This document shows positions 7,892 through 15,786 of a stretch of DNA of 36,991 nt, in pieces; position 1 is the stretch's first letter, and each line of letters starts with the position of its first letter. The notes under the pieces are model-generated. The model saw only the letters and a list, made by a program, of their open reading frames with translations, did not search any database and was not told the origin of the DNA. Origin of the DNA: an uncultured Roseburia sp. (GTDB lineage Bacteria; Bacillota; Clostridia; Lachnospirales; Lachnospiraceae); NCBI GenBank assembly GCA_910587865.1, contig CAJUNX010000002.1, forward strand, positions 1-36,991. The letters run 5' to 3'. The translations under genes were made by a program, and so were the position numbers.

Positions 7892-9370
7892 TCACATATT
7901 ATTCCGCGCATCTGCTTTTTTTGCGGCAATCCTCTCCTGAACTTCCGCCATTTCCTCTTTACTCAGGGAACAGAACCGCATCGCAAACAGCGTAACCACC
8001 CATCCGAGCAGCGGCAGTCCGAACATCAGCAGCATCGTCATCCAAAAGACGGCCGGCGTCAGCTCATCTCCCGGCTGTGGCATGGTCTCACGGTAGCCGA
8101 TCAGCGCCACTGCGCCCGTCGCAATCAGCGCGCTCACAGAGGAAACCAGCTTGTCGATCAGGCTGTGTACCCCGGTTACCACCGCAGGGATATACTTTCC
8201 GCCCCGGTCAAGCTCATAGTCAATAATATCCGCCATAAACGCATTGTTTCCCGTTGTGACACCCATCTTAGTCCCGTTTGTCAGCAGTGTCAGGATCACA
8301 TAGATCACCATGAACGGCATAAAGGTACTGATTTTGTGCGTATTGCCGCCCAAAAACAGCACGACAAAGAACAGGATCATCGCAGCGGTCACAATAATAC
8401 ACAGCCAGGTCCAGGTCACGATCGTCTTCCTGTTTCCGTGTTTACGCGCATAGGCCGCTCCGATAAACGCGAACAGGATGGACGGCAGGATCCCGAGTGT
8501 GCCCAGCGTTGTGGAGATGGACATATCCCCGATGATGATTCCGCCGAGCATGGTGCCGATAATCGACTGGCTCGCTACCTGCTGCGCGATTTTATCCGAT
8601 GCGCCGGATGCAATATAACACTGCAGGGGACGGTTGTGTTTCAGCACATCCGCCATATCCGTAAGCTTTAACTTTTCTTTTCTCGCGGTGGTACCCATAA
8701 AGTTTTCCGGCTTGTCAAACTCCGAAATCCCGATGCAGGTCATCACGATCCCAAATGCGGAAAAGCCGACGGCAAGCCAGCAGGCCGCTGCCAGAAACTC
8801 CAGTGTATACCCGCCGTATTTCGGCATCAGTACCACAAAGACGAGCATGCTGAACGCCATGGGAACCAGATAGTTAAAAATCGTACTGCACACGCCGATC
8901 ATCGGCCTCTGTTTCGGATCATTTGTCATCAGTGCATACAGTGTCTGCGTCGTCATGTTAAACAGCGTATAACCGATAATGTAAATGATATAGAGCACGA
9001 TGAACAGTACGGTGCCGTGTCCTTTTCCGGCCGCCCAGTTGTACATCAGCAGCAGCGCGAAGATCATGATCAGCCAGCCGCTGACCATCAGGATGCGCAC
9101 CTTTCCGAATCGTGTATTCACCTTGTCATACACAAACGCAAGCATAGGGTCTGTGATCGCATCAAAGATACGGGTAAACGTTAAAATCCCTCCGACCGCG
9201 ATCGTTGCAATGCCGAATCCGACGCTGGCACTGTAGCTGGCCATTCCGGTCAGCGAATAAAATGCCATTCCGATAAAAGCGCTGCAGGATACCATGATAA
9301 TCTGCCATAGTCTGGCGCGGCGGTACACTCCCTGGCCCGCAGCGTCCTGACGGGTTCTCTCCTTAGACAT
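7892..9370 (-). CDS. GPH-family sugar:cation symporter
   Basis: A 492-residue, 12-helix inner-membrane transporter of the glycoside-pentoside-hexuronide:cation symporter family (MelB/UidP/YicJ type within MFS). The family signature is in the second helix/loop region: RIFDAITDPMLAFVYDK followed by NTRFGKVR. It would bring in an unphosphorylated glycoside for GH1 or GH2 to cleave. Start supported by GGAGGAG about 8 bases upstream. Its 3' end shares a terminator with GH1. Its promoter region, divergent from the 81-residue gene and AraC, contains two motifs also present between GH2 and GH1. The substrate is likely a beta-linked glycoside, inferred from neighbours. Confidence 0.92.
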   Translation of the reverse strand: MSKERTRQDAAGQGVYRRARLWQIIMVSCSAFIGMAFYSLTGMASYSASVGFGIATIAVGGILTFTRIFDAITDPMLAFVYDKVNTRFGKVRILMVSGWLIMIFALLLMYNWAAGKGHGTVLFIVLYIIYIIGYTLFNMTTQTLYALMTNDPKQRPMIGVCSTIFNYLVPMAFSMLVFVVLMPKYGGYTLEFLAAACWLAVGFSAFGIVMTCIGISEFDKPENFMGTTARKEKLKLTDMADVLKHNRPLQCYIASGASDKIAQQVASQSIIGTMLGGIIIGDMSISTTLGTLGILPSILFAFIGAAYARKHGNRKTIVTWTWLCIIVTAAMILFFVVLFLGGNTHKISTFMPFMVIYVILTLLTNGTKMGVTTGNNAFMADIIDYELDRGGKYIPAVVTGVHSLIDKLVSSVSALIATGAVALIGYRETMPQPGDELTPAVFWMTMLLMFGLPLLGWVVTLFAMRFCSLSKEEMAEVQERIAAKKADARNNM

Positions 9371-9408
9371 AGATAACTCCTCCTTTGCGAAGCTGTTTTG
9401 ATAGTCCC

Positions 9409-9546
9409 ATTTTAGCGTGTTTTGAAAAAAATGACGTTATATTATTCGTGTTTTTGTCTGTATTTTCATGTAGATTAAAAACGCCTTCTATTTTTCAAAC
9501 ATTTTCATGAAATATTTAACACATGGGCTCCTTTTACCGATATACT
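9409..9546. promoter_or_regulatory. Divergent symporter/AraC control region
   Basis: On the minus strand TAAAAT (9414-9409) is a plausible -10 for the symporter; on the plus strand TATACT (9541-9546) is one for the 9621 gene. Neither has a clear -35. Between them lie ATTCGTGTTTTT (9444-9455) and TTTTCAAA (9492-9499) with TTCATGAAAT (9504-9513). These match the elements at 6315-6390, which suggests joint control of both transcription units by one activator. Confidence 0.5.
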
Positions 9547-9620
9547 AAATACAGGAACGGCAGGAATCCGGCAGGTTATCCTGAAAACTCTCTTTATAAA
9601 AATGCAGAAAGGAGCTTCAC

Positions 9621-9866
9621 ATGCATATCAGAAACAACATCAATGTAGTAGATTTTTTAAAACAGGTCAGAACATGCAGCCGGGATGTGCTGTTTGAAAC
9701 CGAAGAAGGGGACCGGATCGCCTTAAAATCTACGTTAAGCCAGTACATCTTCTGCACCATCGCCTCCCATCCAGAACTGCTGCGCAGCGGAACCATCCGT
9801 TTTACCCTAGAAGAAGACCGCGAGCTGTTAAAAGAATTCCTGTGCGATGAGGCGGAAGACTCCTGA
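9621..9866 (+). CDS. Small conserved protein of unknown function
   Basis: An 81-residue soluble acidic protein that I recognise only as a recurring small Clostridia protein, sometimes mislabelled polyA polymerase. It reads INVVDFLKQVRTCSRDVLFETEEGD, a predicted strand-rich region, then SQYIFC and a C-terminal helix ending EDRELLKEFLCDEAED. There is no signal peptide, membrane segment or known catalytic motif. AAGGAG lies 6 bases before the ATG. The AraC gene starts 25 bases after its stop, so the two are probably one transcript. That pairing suggests a role tied to the regulator, but the function is unknown. Confidence 0.75.
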   Translation: MHIRNNINVVDFLKQVRTCSRDVLFETEEGDRIALKSTLSQYIFCTIASHPELLRSGTIRFTLEEDRELLKEFLCDEAEDS

Positions 9867-9891
9867 TCTGTATGACAGAAATGAGGAAGCT

Positions 9892-11106
9892 ATGGATATC
9901 CATGAAAATCTGAATTTTTTCGGACAGCTGGTCGCCTGCATCTATAATCTCGGACTACACAGCTACGAGCCGGAGCGAATATTCTCCCCCTCCGACGCGG
10001 CTGACCCGACGGCGAATGACGACGATTCCCTTATTTTTTTAAGCCTCGAGGAACCGCTGAAGAAGCATATCGCGCAAAAAAGAAAAACGCCGCTTTTTAT
10101 CGATCACCAGCTGGGTCTGATATGGATTGTGGCATTTGAATACGAGGTGGAAAACCTTCGAGGCATTCATGTGCTCGGCCCCGCATATTCCGGAAAAAAT
10201 TCTTATCAGTTTATAAAAAAGGAACTGGACCGGCATGATCTCTCTGTGACCATCCGATCCCGGGTGTTTCGGCTGTTTGAGCAGATTCCGGTTATCCCCG
10301 TCAACCAGCTCTTTCAGTATGCCGTGATGCTGCACTACTGTGTGACCGGGGAACGGATCACCACAAGCGATCTGACCTATGCGGAGACATCGGAAAAAGA
10401 CCGCCCCGCGGATCCCGGGCTGGCCGCGAAGGATCACAGGGGGGTATGGATCGCGGAACAGCAGCTCCTTCAGATGCTGCGCGAGGGAAATCCCGACTAT
10501 TTAAATGCGCTTGCACGTTCCAACAACTTAAGCGACGGCCCGCGCTTTGACATCGGTGATTCGCTGCGCAAAGCCAAATCAACCTCGATCGTCCTTTTAA
10601 CTCTCTGTTCGAGGGCGGCCATTGAGGGCGGCGTCAACCCTTCTGTGGCATACACCCTGAATGATTCTTATATGCAGATGATCGAAGAATGCGAAACGGT
10701 CACAGAAATCTCAAATACCTGTGCCGCTCTGCTCAAAGACTATGTCGGGCGGGTGCGCCAGTCCAAAGAAAAAAAGGAGCTCTCCGGACAGATCCGAATC
10801 ATCTGCGACTATATCGCCGTCCATATCAGAGAAAAGCTCTCCATCGCGGAGCTTGCGGATCAGGCCGGCTATACGGAGTATTATTTTTCTCATAAATTCA
10901 GGGAAGAGACCGGCGTGAGTGTGGCCGATTATATCCGGCGCAAAAAGATCCGGGAGGCAGAGCTTCTCCTCGCCGGAACCAGAATGAGTATCCAGGAGAT
11001 CAGCGACGAGCTGTCGTTTGGGTCCAGGAGCTATTTTTCCACATCCTTTCAGAAAGAGACCGGGCTCTCGCCCAGCGAATACCGGGAACGACATCTGAAA
11101 ATCTGA
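9892..11106 (+). CDS. AraC-family transcriptional regulator
   Basis: A 404-residue regulator. The N-terminal about 290 residues form a sensing region I cannot assign, with FFGQLVACIYNLGLHSY at the start and a segment VRGIHVLGP-like in type to the YesN/PocR group. The C-terminal 100 residues contain the two helix-turn-helix motifs of AraC proteins: LSIAELADQAGYTEYYFSHKF and the second ending EETGLSPSEYRERH. The ATG at 9892 with GAGG 7 bases upstream is preferred to the upstream ATG at 9847, which would overlap the preceding gene and lacks a ribosome site. It probably controls the adjacent symporter and glycosidases through the motifs shared by both intergenic regions. Its 3' end is tandemly duplicated just past the stop codon. 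Confidence 0.92.
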   Translation: MDIHENLNFFGQLVACIYNLGLHSYEPERIFSPSDAADPTANDDDSLIFLSLEEPLKKHIAQKRKTPLFIDHQLGLIWIVAFEYEVENLRGIHVLGPAYSGKNSYQFIKKELDRHDLSVTIRSRVFRLFEQIPVIPVNQLFQYAVMLHYCVTGERITTSDLTYAETSEKDRPADPGLAAKDHRGVWIAEQQLLQMLREGNPDYLNALARSNNLSDGPRFDIGDSLRKAKSTSIVLLTLCSRAAIEGGVNPSVAYTLNDSYMQMIEECETVTEISNTCAALLKDYVGRVRQSKEKKELSGQIRIICDYIAVHIREKLSIAELADQAGYTEYYFSHKFREETGVSVADYIRRKKIREAELLLAGTRMSIQEISDELSFGSRSYFSTSFQKETGLSPSEYRERHLKI

Positions 11107-11190
11107 CCGCAGGGAACGAAAGACGCACCTCTGAAAAGAAAATACCGGGAACGACACCTGAAAATCTGATCGCAGGGAACGAAAGGCGCA
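11078..11190 (+). repeat. Tandem duplication of the araC-type gene 3' end
   Basis: Bases 11078-11127 recur at 11141-11190 with 3 differences in 50. The offset is 63 bases (21 codons), so the second copy is in the same frame and again encodes YRERHLKI and a stop. The first copy contains the functional end of the regulator gene; the second is noncoding unless the stop is read through. Confidence 0.9.
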
Positions 11191-11194
11191 AAAA

Positions 11195-11243
11195 AAGAAG
11201 GGCCGCAAAATCCTGGAAACAAATGATTTTGCGGCTCCTTCTT
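11195..11243. terminator. Bidirectional terminator, AraC and VanW genes
   Basis: Stem CCGCAAAATC / GATTTTGCGG (11203-11212, 11225-11234) with a 12-base loop, extended by AAGAAGG / CCTTCTT (11195-11201, 11237-11243). A-run on the left and T-run on the right serve the two convergent genes. Confidence 0.88.
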
Positions 11244-11250
11244 TTTCCTG

Positions 11251-12147
11251 TCACTGCAATACGAGTGAGACCGTCAGTGTCCCGTTTGACGCGGAAGCCT
11301 GAATCTGCAGCGGCTGCGAATAAATATTCGTGAATTTCAGATCCAGATAGTTGCCCGCGATCGTGGCGTCAAGTCCCTTCGGCAGATAATCCACCGGCAG
11401 GGAATGCGGATGGCGCTCCGTTGCCGGAAGACCGGCATATACCATCGTCGCATACAGTGTGGAAGATACCTGACAGACACCGCCGCCGACACCGGTACTC
11501 TTCTTGCCGCTGACAAAAATCGGAGCTACCACATATCCGTTTGCACGGGAACGCGGAAGAATCGTAGCGCTGAACGAAAAGCTCTGTCCCGGCTGTACCA
11601 CGACGCCGTTGATGCGCGCTGCCGCGAGCTCCACGTTGTTTGCACGCGGAATGCCTGCCACATAGGATGTCGTGCAGGTACCGATCACGTTGCCGTTTGC
11701 CTGCTGCGTATTCCCGGTATCCGTACTCTCCTCTGTCTTCGACGAAGAATCCGCTGCGACCACCGGCTGTCCGTCGGCGCGTCCGTTTCTTCCTTCTTTC
11801 TTTCCGCAGGTCACGTAGTGACGGCAGTACGCTGCCATGTCATTGCCGAACGCCTCCTGCAGATCCTCGTAACGCTGTCTGTAGGCCTGCGGGTTGAATT
11901 CGGCGCTGGCGCTTCTGCCTTCCCTCACCCCGTAATCCACAAAGTGGTTGAACAGGGCTTCGTTATTCTTTCCGCATGCCGCAGCCACATCCGGATACGC
12001 GCTGTAGTAATAAGATGCGTCAAATACCGATCGGTACGCACTGCGGTCCGCTTTCCCCGCCGCGCTCGCCCCGACCGGACCGGTCAGCACCATCATGACA
12101 CACAGCAACACTGTCCATATGCCTGTCCACCATTTTCGTTTTCTCAT
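11251..12147 (-). CDS. Secreted VanW-family protein
   Basis: A 298-residue exported protein with a signal peptide (MRKRKWW, hydrophobic stretch, cleavage near GASAAG). Residues about 40-125 hold two copies of a repeat of the form FDASYYYSAYPDVAAA...ALFNHFVDYGVREGR and FNPQAYRQRYEDLQEA...YCRHYVTCGKKEGR, a module seen in Firmicute surface proteins. A Ser/Thr-rich linker is followed by the VanW domain (about 165-298: VNGVVVQPGQ-type core, VGGGVCQVSSTLY, ERHPHSLPVDYLPKG, the NYLDLKFTN strand). VanW occurs in some glycopeptide-resistance clusters; its biochemical role is not established. Start with GGAGG upstream. It follows the RR-kinase pair, with its own promoter. Confidence 0.9.
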   Translation of the reverse strand: MRKRKWWTGIWTVLLCVMMVLTGPVGASAAGKADRSAYRSVFDASYYYSAYPDVAAACGKNNEALFNHFVDYGVREGRSASAEFNPQAYRQRYEDLQEAFGNDMAAYCRHYVTCGKKEGRNGRADGQPVVAADSSSKTEESTDTGNTQQANGNVIGTCTTSYVAGIPRANNVELAAARINGVVVQPGQSFSFSATILPRSRANGYVVAPIFVSGKKSTGVGGGVCQVSSTLYATMVYAGLPATERHPHSLPVDYLPKGLDATIAGNYLDLKFTNIYSQPLQIQASASNGTLTVSLVLQ

Positions 12148-12200
12148 AGCTCGTCCTCCAAACATAGTTTATCATACCCATTTATTATATGTATGATGTG

Positions 12201-12253
12201 TAACTGTTCAGAACAGTTATAGAAATTGTAGCAAAAATATACATGAAAATCAA
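12201..12253 (-). promoter_or_regulatory. VanW-gene promoter with 19-bp operator palindrome
   Basis: On the minus strand TTGATT (12253-12248) and TACAAT (12230-12225, with an upstream TGC) are separated by 17 bases. Five bases further is TAACTGTTCAGAACAGTTA (12201-12219), a perfect 9-bp inverted repeat around one base, covering the expected transcription start. The -35 overlaps the kinase stop codon. There is no T-run, so it reads as an operator, not a terminator. Confidence 0.65.
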
Positions 12254-14847
12254 CATTTTTTGTCGAATTCTGCGTTTTCAGATGATGCGTTTTTGAATTC
12301 CACATTCTCAAACTCCAAAACGACTTTAAAAAGATCTCCATCCACGAAAATGGCAAATGTCCCGCCCATCAGCTCCGTCAGACTGCGTGCGATGGACAGT
12401 CCAAGCCCGCTCCCTTCGGTATTTCGTGAGCTGTCTCCCCGCACAAACCGCTCCATCAGCTCTTCCGGACTGATATTGAGCGCATACTTTGACGTATTCC
12501 GAAACGTAATCACGGCCCTGTTATCCTGTTTTTTCAGATCGATATACACCCGTGTGCCGGACTGCGCATATTTGCAGATATTATTCATCAGGTTATCCAT
12601 CACACGCCACAGATGCCTGGCGTCCGCCATGATATATACGGGTTCCTCCGGCTTGCTGACCAGAAGCTGCAGCTGATTCGCCTGCAGCTTTTCCTCAAAC
12701 TCCCCGACCGTCTGTGTCATGGACACACCGGCCTCCAGCTGCTCGGGATTTACCGCGAGGTTGCCCGTAGACGCCTTTGACGCCTCCATCAGGTCCTCGA
12801 TCAGCTTCTTTAAACGGTTCGACTGGCGTGCGAGCACCTCCAGGTATTCCTCCGCCGTCTCATTTCCCAGCTCTTCTTTTCCCAAAAGATCCACATAATT
12901 GATGATGGACGTCAGCGGTGTTTTGATGTCGTGCGAGACATTTGTAATCAGTTCTGTCTTAAACCGCTCGCTTTTTACGCTCTCGTCCACAGCCTTCTCC
13001 ATGCCCGTACTGATGCTGTTTAAGTGCTCTCCGTGCTTTTTAAACTCCCAGAACATCTCTTTTGTATCAATCCGGTGCGCAAGATCCCCCTCCGCCATCT
13101 TTGCGGCGCCCTCCGTGAGCTTCTGCATCTGGATCACCGCGAGCAGAAACACCGGCACCAGAAGCACCTTCTCAAAGATCCAAAAGCGTGCAATCGGTCC
13201 TATACCGCCGCGGATCACCACCATAAACTCAACGGCGGAAACCGCAGCCATCAGAAGCAGCAGCTTCCAGAGCATTTTCATCTGACCTCCGACAGCCCGC
13301 ATAAAACCGGCCGCAAGCCGTCCGATCTTCCACACCAGCGTATTTTTCCACCATGCTCCCAGCTTGACACGCACGGCAAAATTTAAAACCACATAGAGCG
13401 CTTCCCAGCACATGCAGATCAGAAAAAATACGGGCAGCACCAGGCGCACAGGCTCATTTTCCAGCCGGATACCGATTATAAAAATAAACGCCAGCGGTAT
13501 CGCCTCCGCCGCTGCGGCCAGAACCAGAAACACGTCAAACGGAATCGTATCCAGCCATACCGGCACGATCTGATCCGTATCCGGCCGATGGCCCGCTGCC
13601 GATATCAGCCACACAAATAAAGCCGCGCAGACTGCGAGAGAGACGAACAGAATCACGTAGACGCCGTACCGCAGACCGTAGACGAAGGTTACCAGCATAT
13701 TCGCCTGCATAAACAGATCGCTGCTCCAGCCGGGCGCCACATTTTCCGGCATGATCGAGACAACCCAGTACGTAACGGCCTCCTGCGGATCCAAATGGCG
13801 GATCTGAAGCATATTATCGTCCGTCCACTCATAATTTGTCTCCTCCGTGCGCGACAACCCTGCATAATGGGCTTCTGTGACATATTCGATATCCGTGCCG
13901 TCGCACCGGTAAAAAACATGATCCATGCGTATACCGTCAAAGACTTCGAGATAAAATTCCCCCATCACCCCGTCAAAAATATTGAAATTGAGATATTCCC
14001 GTGAGAGCATCTCCGTGAGCTCCTTCCCGAGCTCCTTCTTTATGCTTTCCCGCTCCTTCGTGGAAAGCCCGTACGTCACAGCCGTGGATTGCCCGGCCGA
14101 CAGGGAGACTGTATCTGCTGCCGCCCCGTTTCCAGATTCGTACGTCTCAGCATCCTCCGACTCCACCGTGACGCCGACGTTTCGATATGACTCTTTTTCA
14201 AAATCATATTCATAATGCCAGACTCTCATGACATCATCCGTCTGATGCAGGACCTCTATATTGCGCACCGGATAATAACTGCCCGCTCCCATATAATAAA
14301 AGATACCGTCGCTTGTATTATAAGAAATATCTAAAACAGGCATCTGAATCAGCGTTTCCGACGTTTCGCTGTAAACCGAATAACCGCCCAGCAGATTGTC
14401 CGACGTATAAAACTGCGTGTTCGGCGTCACTTCATAAGATACTGTAAACAGCCTGTCTTCCCTGATATGTTCCTCGAAATTAGTGTCCACGTAAGTACTG
14501 CCGCTGTTGAAATCCATGTCATTTATTTTTTCCGCTTTTATGATTCCATAGCGGAAATATGTGTCATTTAATTCAATATATCCGCTGCCGAACCCACCCT
14601 GGCCCGATTTTCCATCCAGCTGCTCATCCCGCTCGCGCAGATACTGCTCGAGCGCGATCACTGAGTAGTGTGTCGCCGCCTCCTCGCTGACCTTCCGCTG
14701 AAACGTCTCTTTGGACATATAATCATATATATGAATGCTATGCATCAGCAGTATCAGAAGGCAGCTGCCCACAAAAGCAAGGCCGCTCACCGTAATCAGA
14801 ATCCACGCGGCAATCTTCGCCCCCATCGAACCCTTCTTCCTCCTCAT
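12250..14847 (-). CDS. Sensor histidine kinase with long external domain
   Basis: An 865-residue membrane kinase. One N-terminal membrane helix (about 12-35) is followed by an about 360-residue external domain, about five further membrane helices (about 400-590), a HAMP-like stretch (KMAEGDLAHRI), HisKA with phospho-His about 639 in NVSHDIKTPLTS, and an ATPase domain with N box DNLMNNICKYA and G2 GSGLGLSIARSL. The G1 position reads FRNTS rather than DxGxG, a variant common in Clostridia kinases of this type (MERFVRGDSSRNTEGSGLGL). The start at 14847 has AAGGAGG 6 bases upstream; a frame opening at 14916 overlaps the regulator stop but has poor spacing. It pairs with the regulator at 14913 and probably senses envelope state, given the VanW neighbour. 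Confidence 0.9.
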   Translation of the reverse strand: MRRKKGSMGAKIAAWILITVSGLAFVGSCLLILLMHSIHIYDYMSKETFQRKVSEEAATHYSVIALEQYLRERDEQLDGKSGQGGFGSGYIELNDTYFRYGIIKAEKINDMDFNSGSTYVDTNFEEHIREDRLFTVSYEVTPNTQFYTSDNLLGGYSVYSETSETLIQMPVLDISYNTSDGIFYYMGAGSYYPVRNIEVLHQTDDVMRVWHYEYDFEKESYRNVGVTVESEDAETYESGNGAAADTVSLSAGQSTAVTYGLSTKERESIKKELGKELTEMLSREYLNFNIFDGVMGEFYLEVFDGIRMDHVFYRCDGTDIEYVTEAHYAGLSRTEETNYEWTDDNMLQIRHLDPQEAVTYWVVSIMPENVAPGWSSDLFMQANMLVTFVYGLRYGVYVILFVSLAVCAALFVWLISAAGHRPDTDQIVPVWLDTIPFDVFLVLAAAAEAIPLAFIFIIGIRLENEPVRLVLPVFFLICMCWEALYVVLNFAVRVKLGAWWKNTLVWKIGRLAAGFMRAVGGQMKMLWKLLLLMAAVSAVEFMVVIRGGIGPIARFWIFEKVLLVPVFLLAVIQMQKLTEGAAKMAEGDLAHRIDTKEMFWEFKKHGEHLNSISTGMEKAVDESVKSERFKTELITNVSHDIKTPLTSIINYVDLLGKEELGNETAEEYLEVLARQSNRLKKLIEDLMEASKASTGNLAVNPEQLEAGVSMTQTVGEFEEKLQANQLQLLVSKPEEPVYIMADARHLWRVMDNLMNNICKYAQSGTRVYIDLKKQDNRAVITFRNTSKYALNISPEELMERFVRGDSSRNTEGSGLGLSIARSLTELMGGTFAIFVDGDLFKVVLEFENVEFKNASSENAEFDKKC

Positions 14848-14912
14848 CGCCTTCCTCCTTCCCTCTGTATCCGAACTTTTTGCCTGGTGCAGGATCATTA
14901 CTGTAACGGCTG

Positions 14913-15605
14913 TCATACCTCCATCTTATAGCCGCGCCCCCAGACTACCTTTAAATACCGCGGCTCCGCCGGATTATACTCCACTTTCTCGCGCAGATGG
15001 CGGATGTGTACGGCCACCGTATTTTCCGTCCCGTATGGATTGTCCTTCCACACCAGTTCATAAATCTGATTCGGCGAGAAGACTTTTCCCGGATTCTCCA
15101 TCAGCACCTTTAAAATATCGTATTCCGTACGCGTCAGGCCGACCGGCTCCCCGTCAAGCGTGACTTCTTTGGTGCGGTCATTTAACTCAATCCCCCCGAT
15201 GCTTAAGATATCTTTTTCTTCCTTTACCGCTCCGCCGCCCAGCTGCATATAGCGTCTGAGCTGTGATTTCACCCGTGCCTGCAGCTCCACCGGATTAAAG
15301 GGCTTCGTGACATAATCGTCCGCCCCCACGGTGAGCCCTAGGATCTTGTCCGTATCCTCACTCTTCGCCGTGAGCAGGATCACCGGGACATTGCTGATCT
15401 CACGGATTTTTACCATGGCCGAGATCCCGTTCATCTCCGGCATCATGATATCCATCAGCACCAGATGCACCTCCTTTTTCCGCAGGATCTCAACGGCTTC
15501 CTTCCCGTTATACGCCTCATACACCTGATAACCGTCCGCGGTCAGGTAGATTTTTAACGCGGAAACAATATCCTTCTCATCATCACATACCAGTATACTG
15601 TACAT
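14913..15605 (-). CDS. OmpR-family response regulator
   Basis: A 230-residue regulator with receiver domain (VCDDEKD acidic pair, phospho-Asp in LMDIMMPEMNG, TAK switch, KPF) and winged-helix domain ending VVWGRGYKMEV. GGGGAG precedes the ATG by 6 bases. It heads an operon with the long-sensor kinase 65 bases downstream. A 23-base palindrome in its leader (15627-15649) may be its own binding site. The target genes probably include the VanW gene, which has a different palindrome at its promoter. Confidence 0.93.
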   Translation of the reverse strand: MYSILVCDDEKDIVSALKIYLTADGYQVYEAYNGKEAVEILRKKEVHLVLMDIMMPEMNGISAMVKIREISNVPVILLTAKSEDTDKILGLTVGADDYVTKPFNPVELQARVKSQLRRYMQLGGGAVKEEKDILSIGGIELNDRTKEVTLDGEPVGLTRTEYDILKVLMENPGKVFSPNQIYELVWKDNPYGTENTVAVHIRHLREKVEYNPAEPRYLKVVWGRGYKMEV

Positions 15606-15626
15606 AACTCTCCCCTTTTCTCCTTT

Positions 15627-15649
15627 GCTTACATCTGCAGATTGTAAGC
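15627..15649. promoter_or_regulatory. Palindrome in the regulator leader
   Basis: GCTTACA (15627-15633), the self-complementary TCTGCAGA (15634-15641), one base, and TGTAAGC (15643-15649) form an 11-bp-per-arm inverted repeat with a single unpaired base. It lies 22 bases upstream of the regulator ATG and has no T-run. Candidate operator; no convincing -35/-10 pair was found upstream. Confidence 0.5.
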
Positions 15650-15724
15650 TTATTTTAACGAAATGATTATGAACTTTATAGATAGTAAAAGATTAAGATT
15701 TCATGAAGTTCCTGCAAAAAAACA

Positions 15725-15773
15725 GCGGAAACGCATCCGCAGCATGATTTTTCCCGCCGCAGCGCGTTTCCGC
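15725..15773 (-). terminator. Terminator of the DEAD-box helicase gene
   Basis: Ten-base arms GCGGAAACGC / GCGTTTCCGC (15725-15734, 15764-15773). Read on the minus strand the stem is followed by TGTTTTTTT. It starts 14 bases after the helicase stop codon. Confidence 0.85.
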
Positions 15774-15786
15774 AAAAAAATAAAAT

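Noticed and set aside
8165..8671. A plus-strand frame rich in His and Asp opposite the symporter
   Set aside because: Shadow of a 12-helix membrane protein read in reverse.
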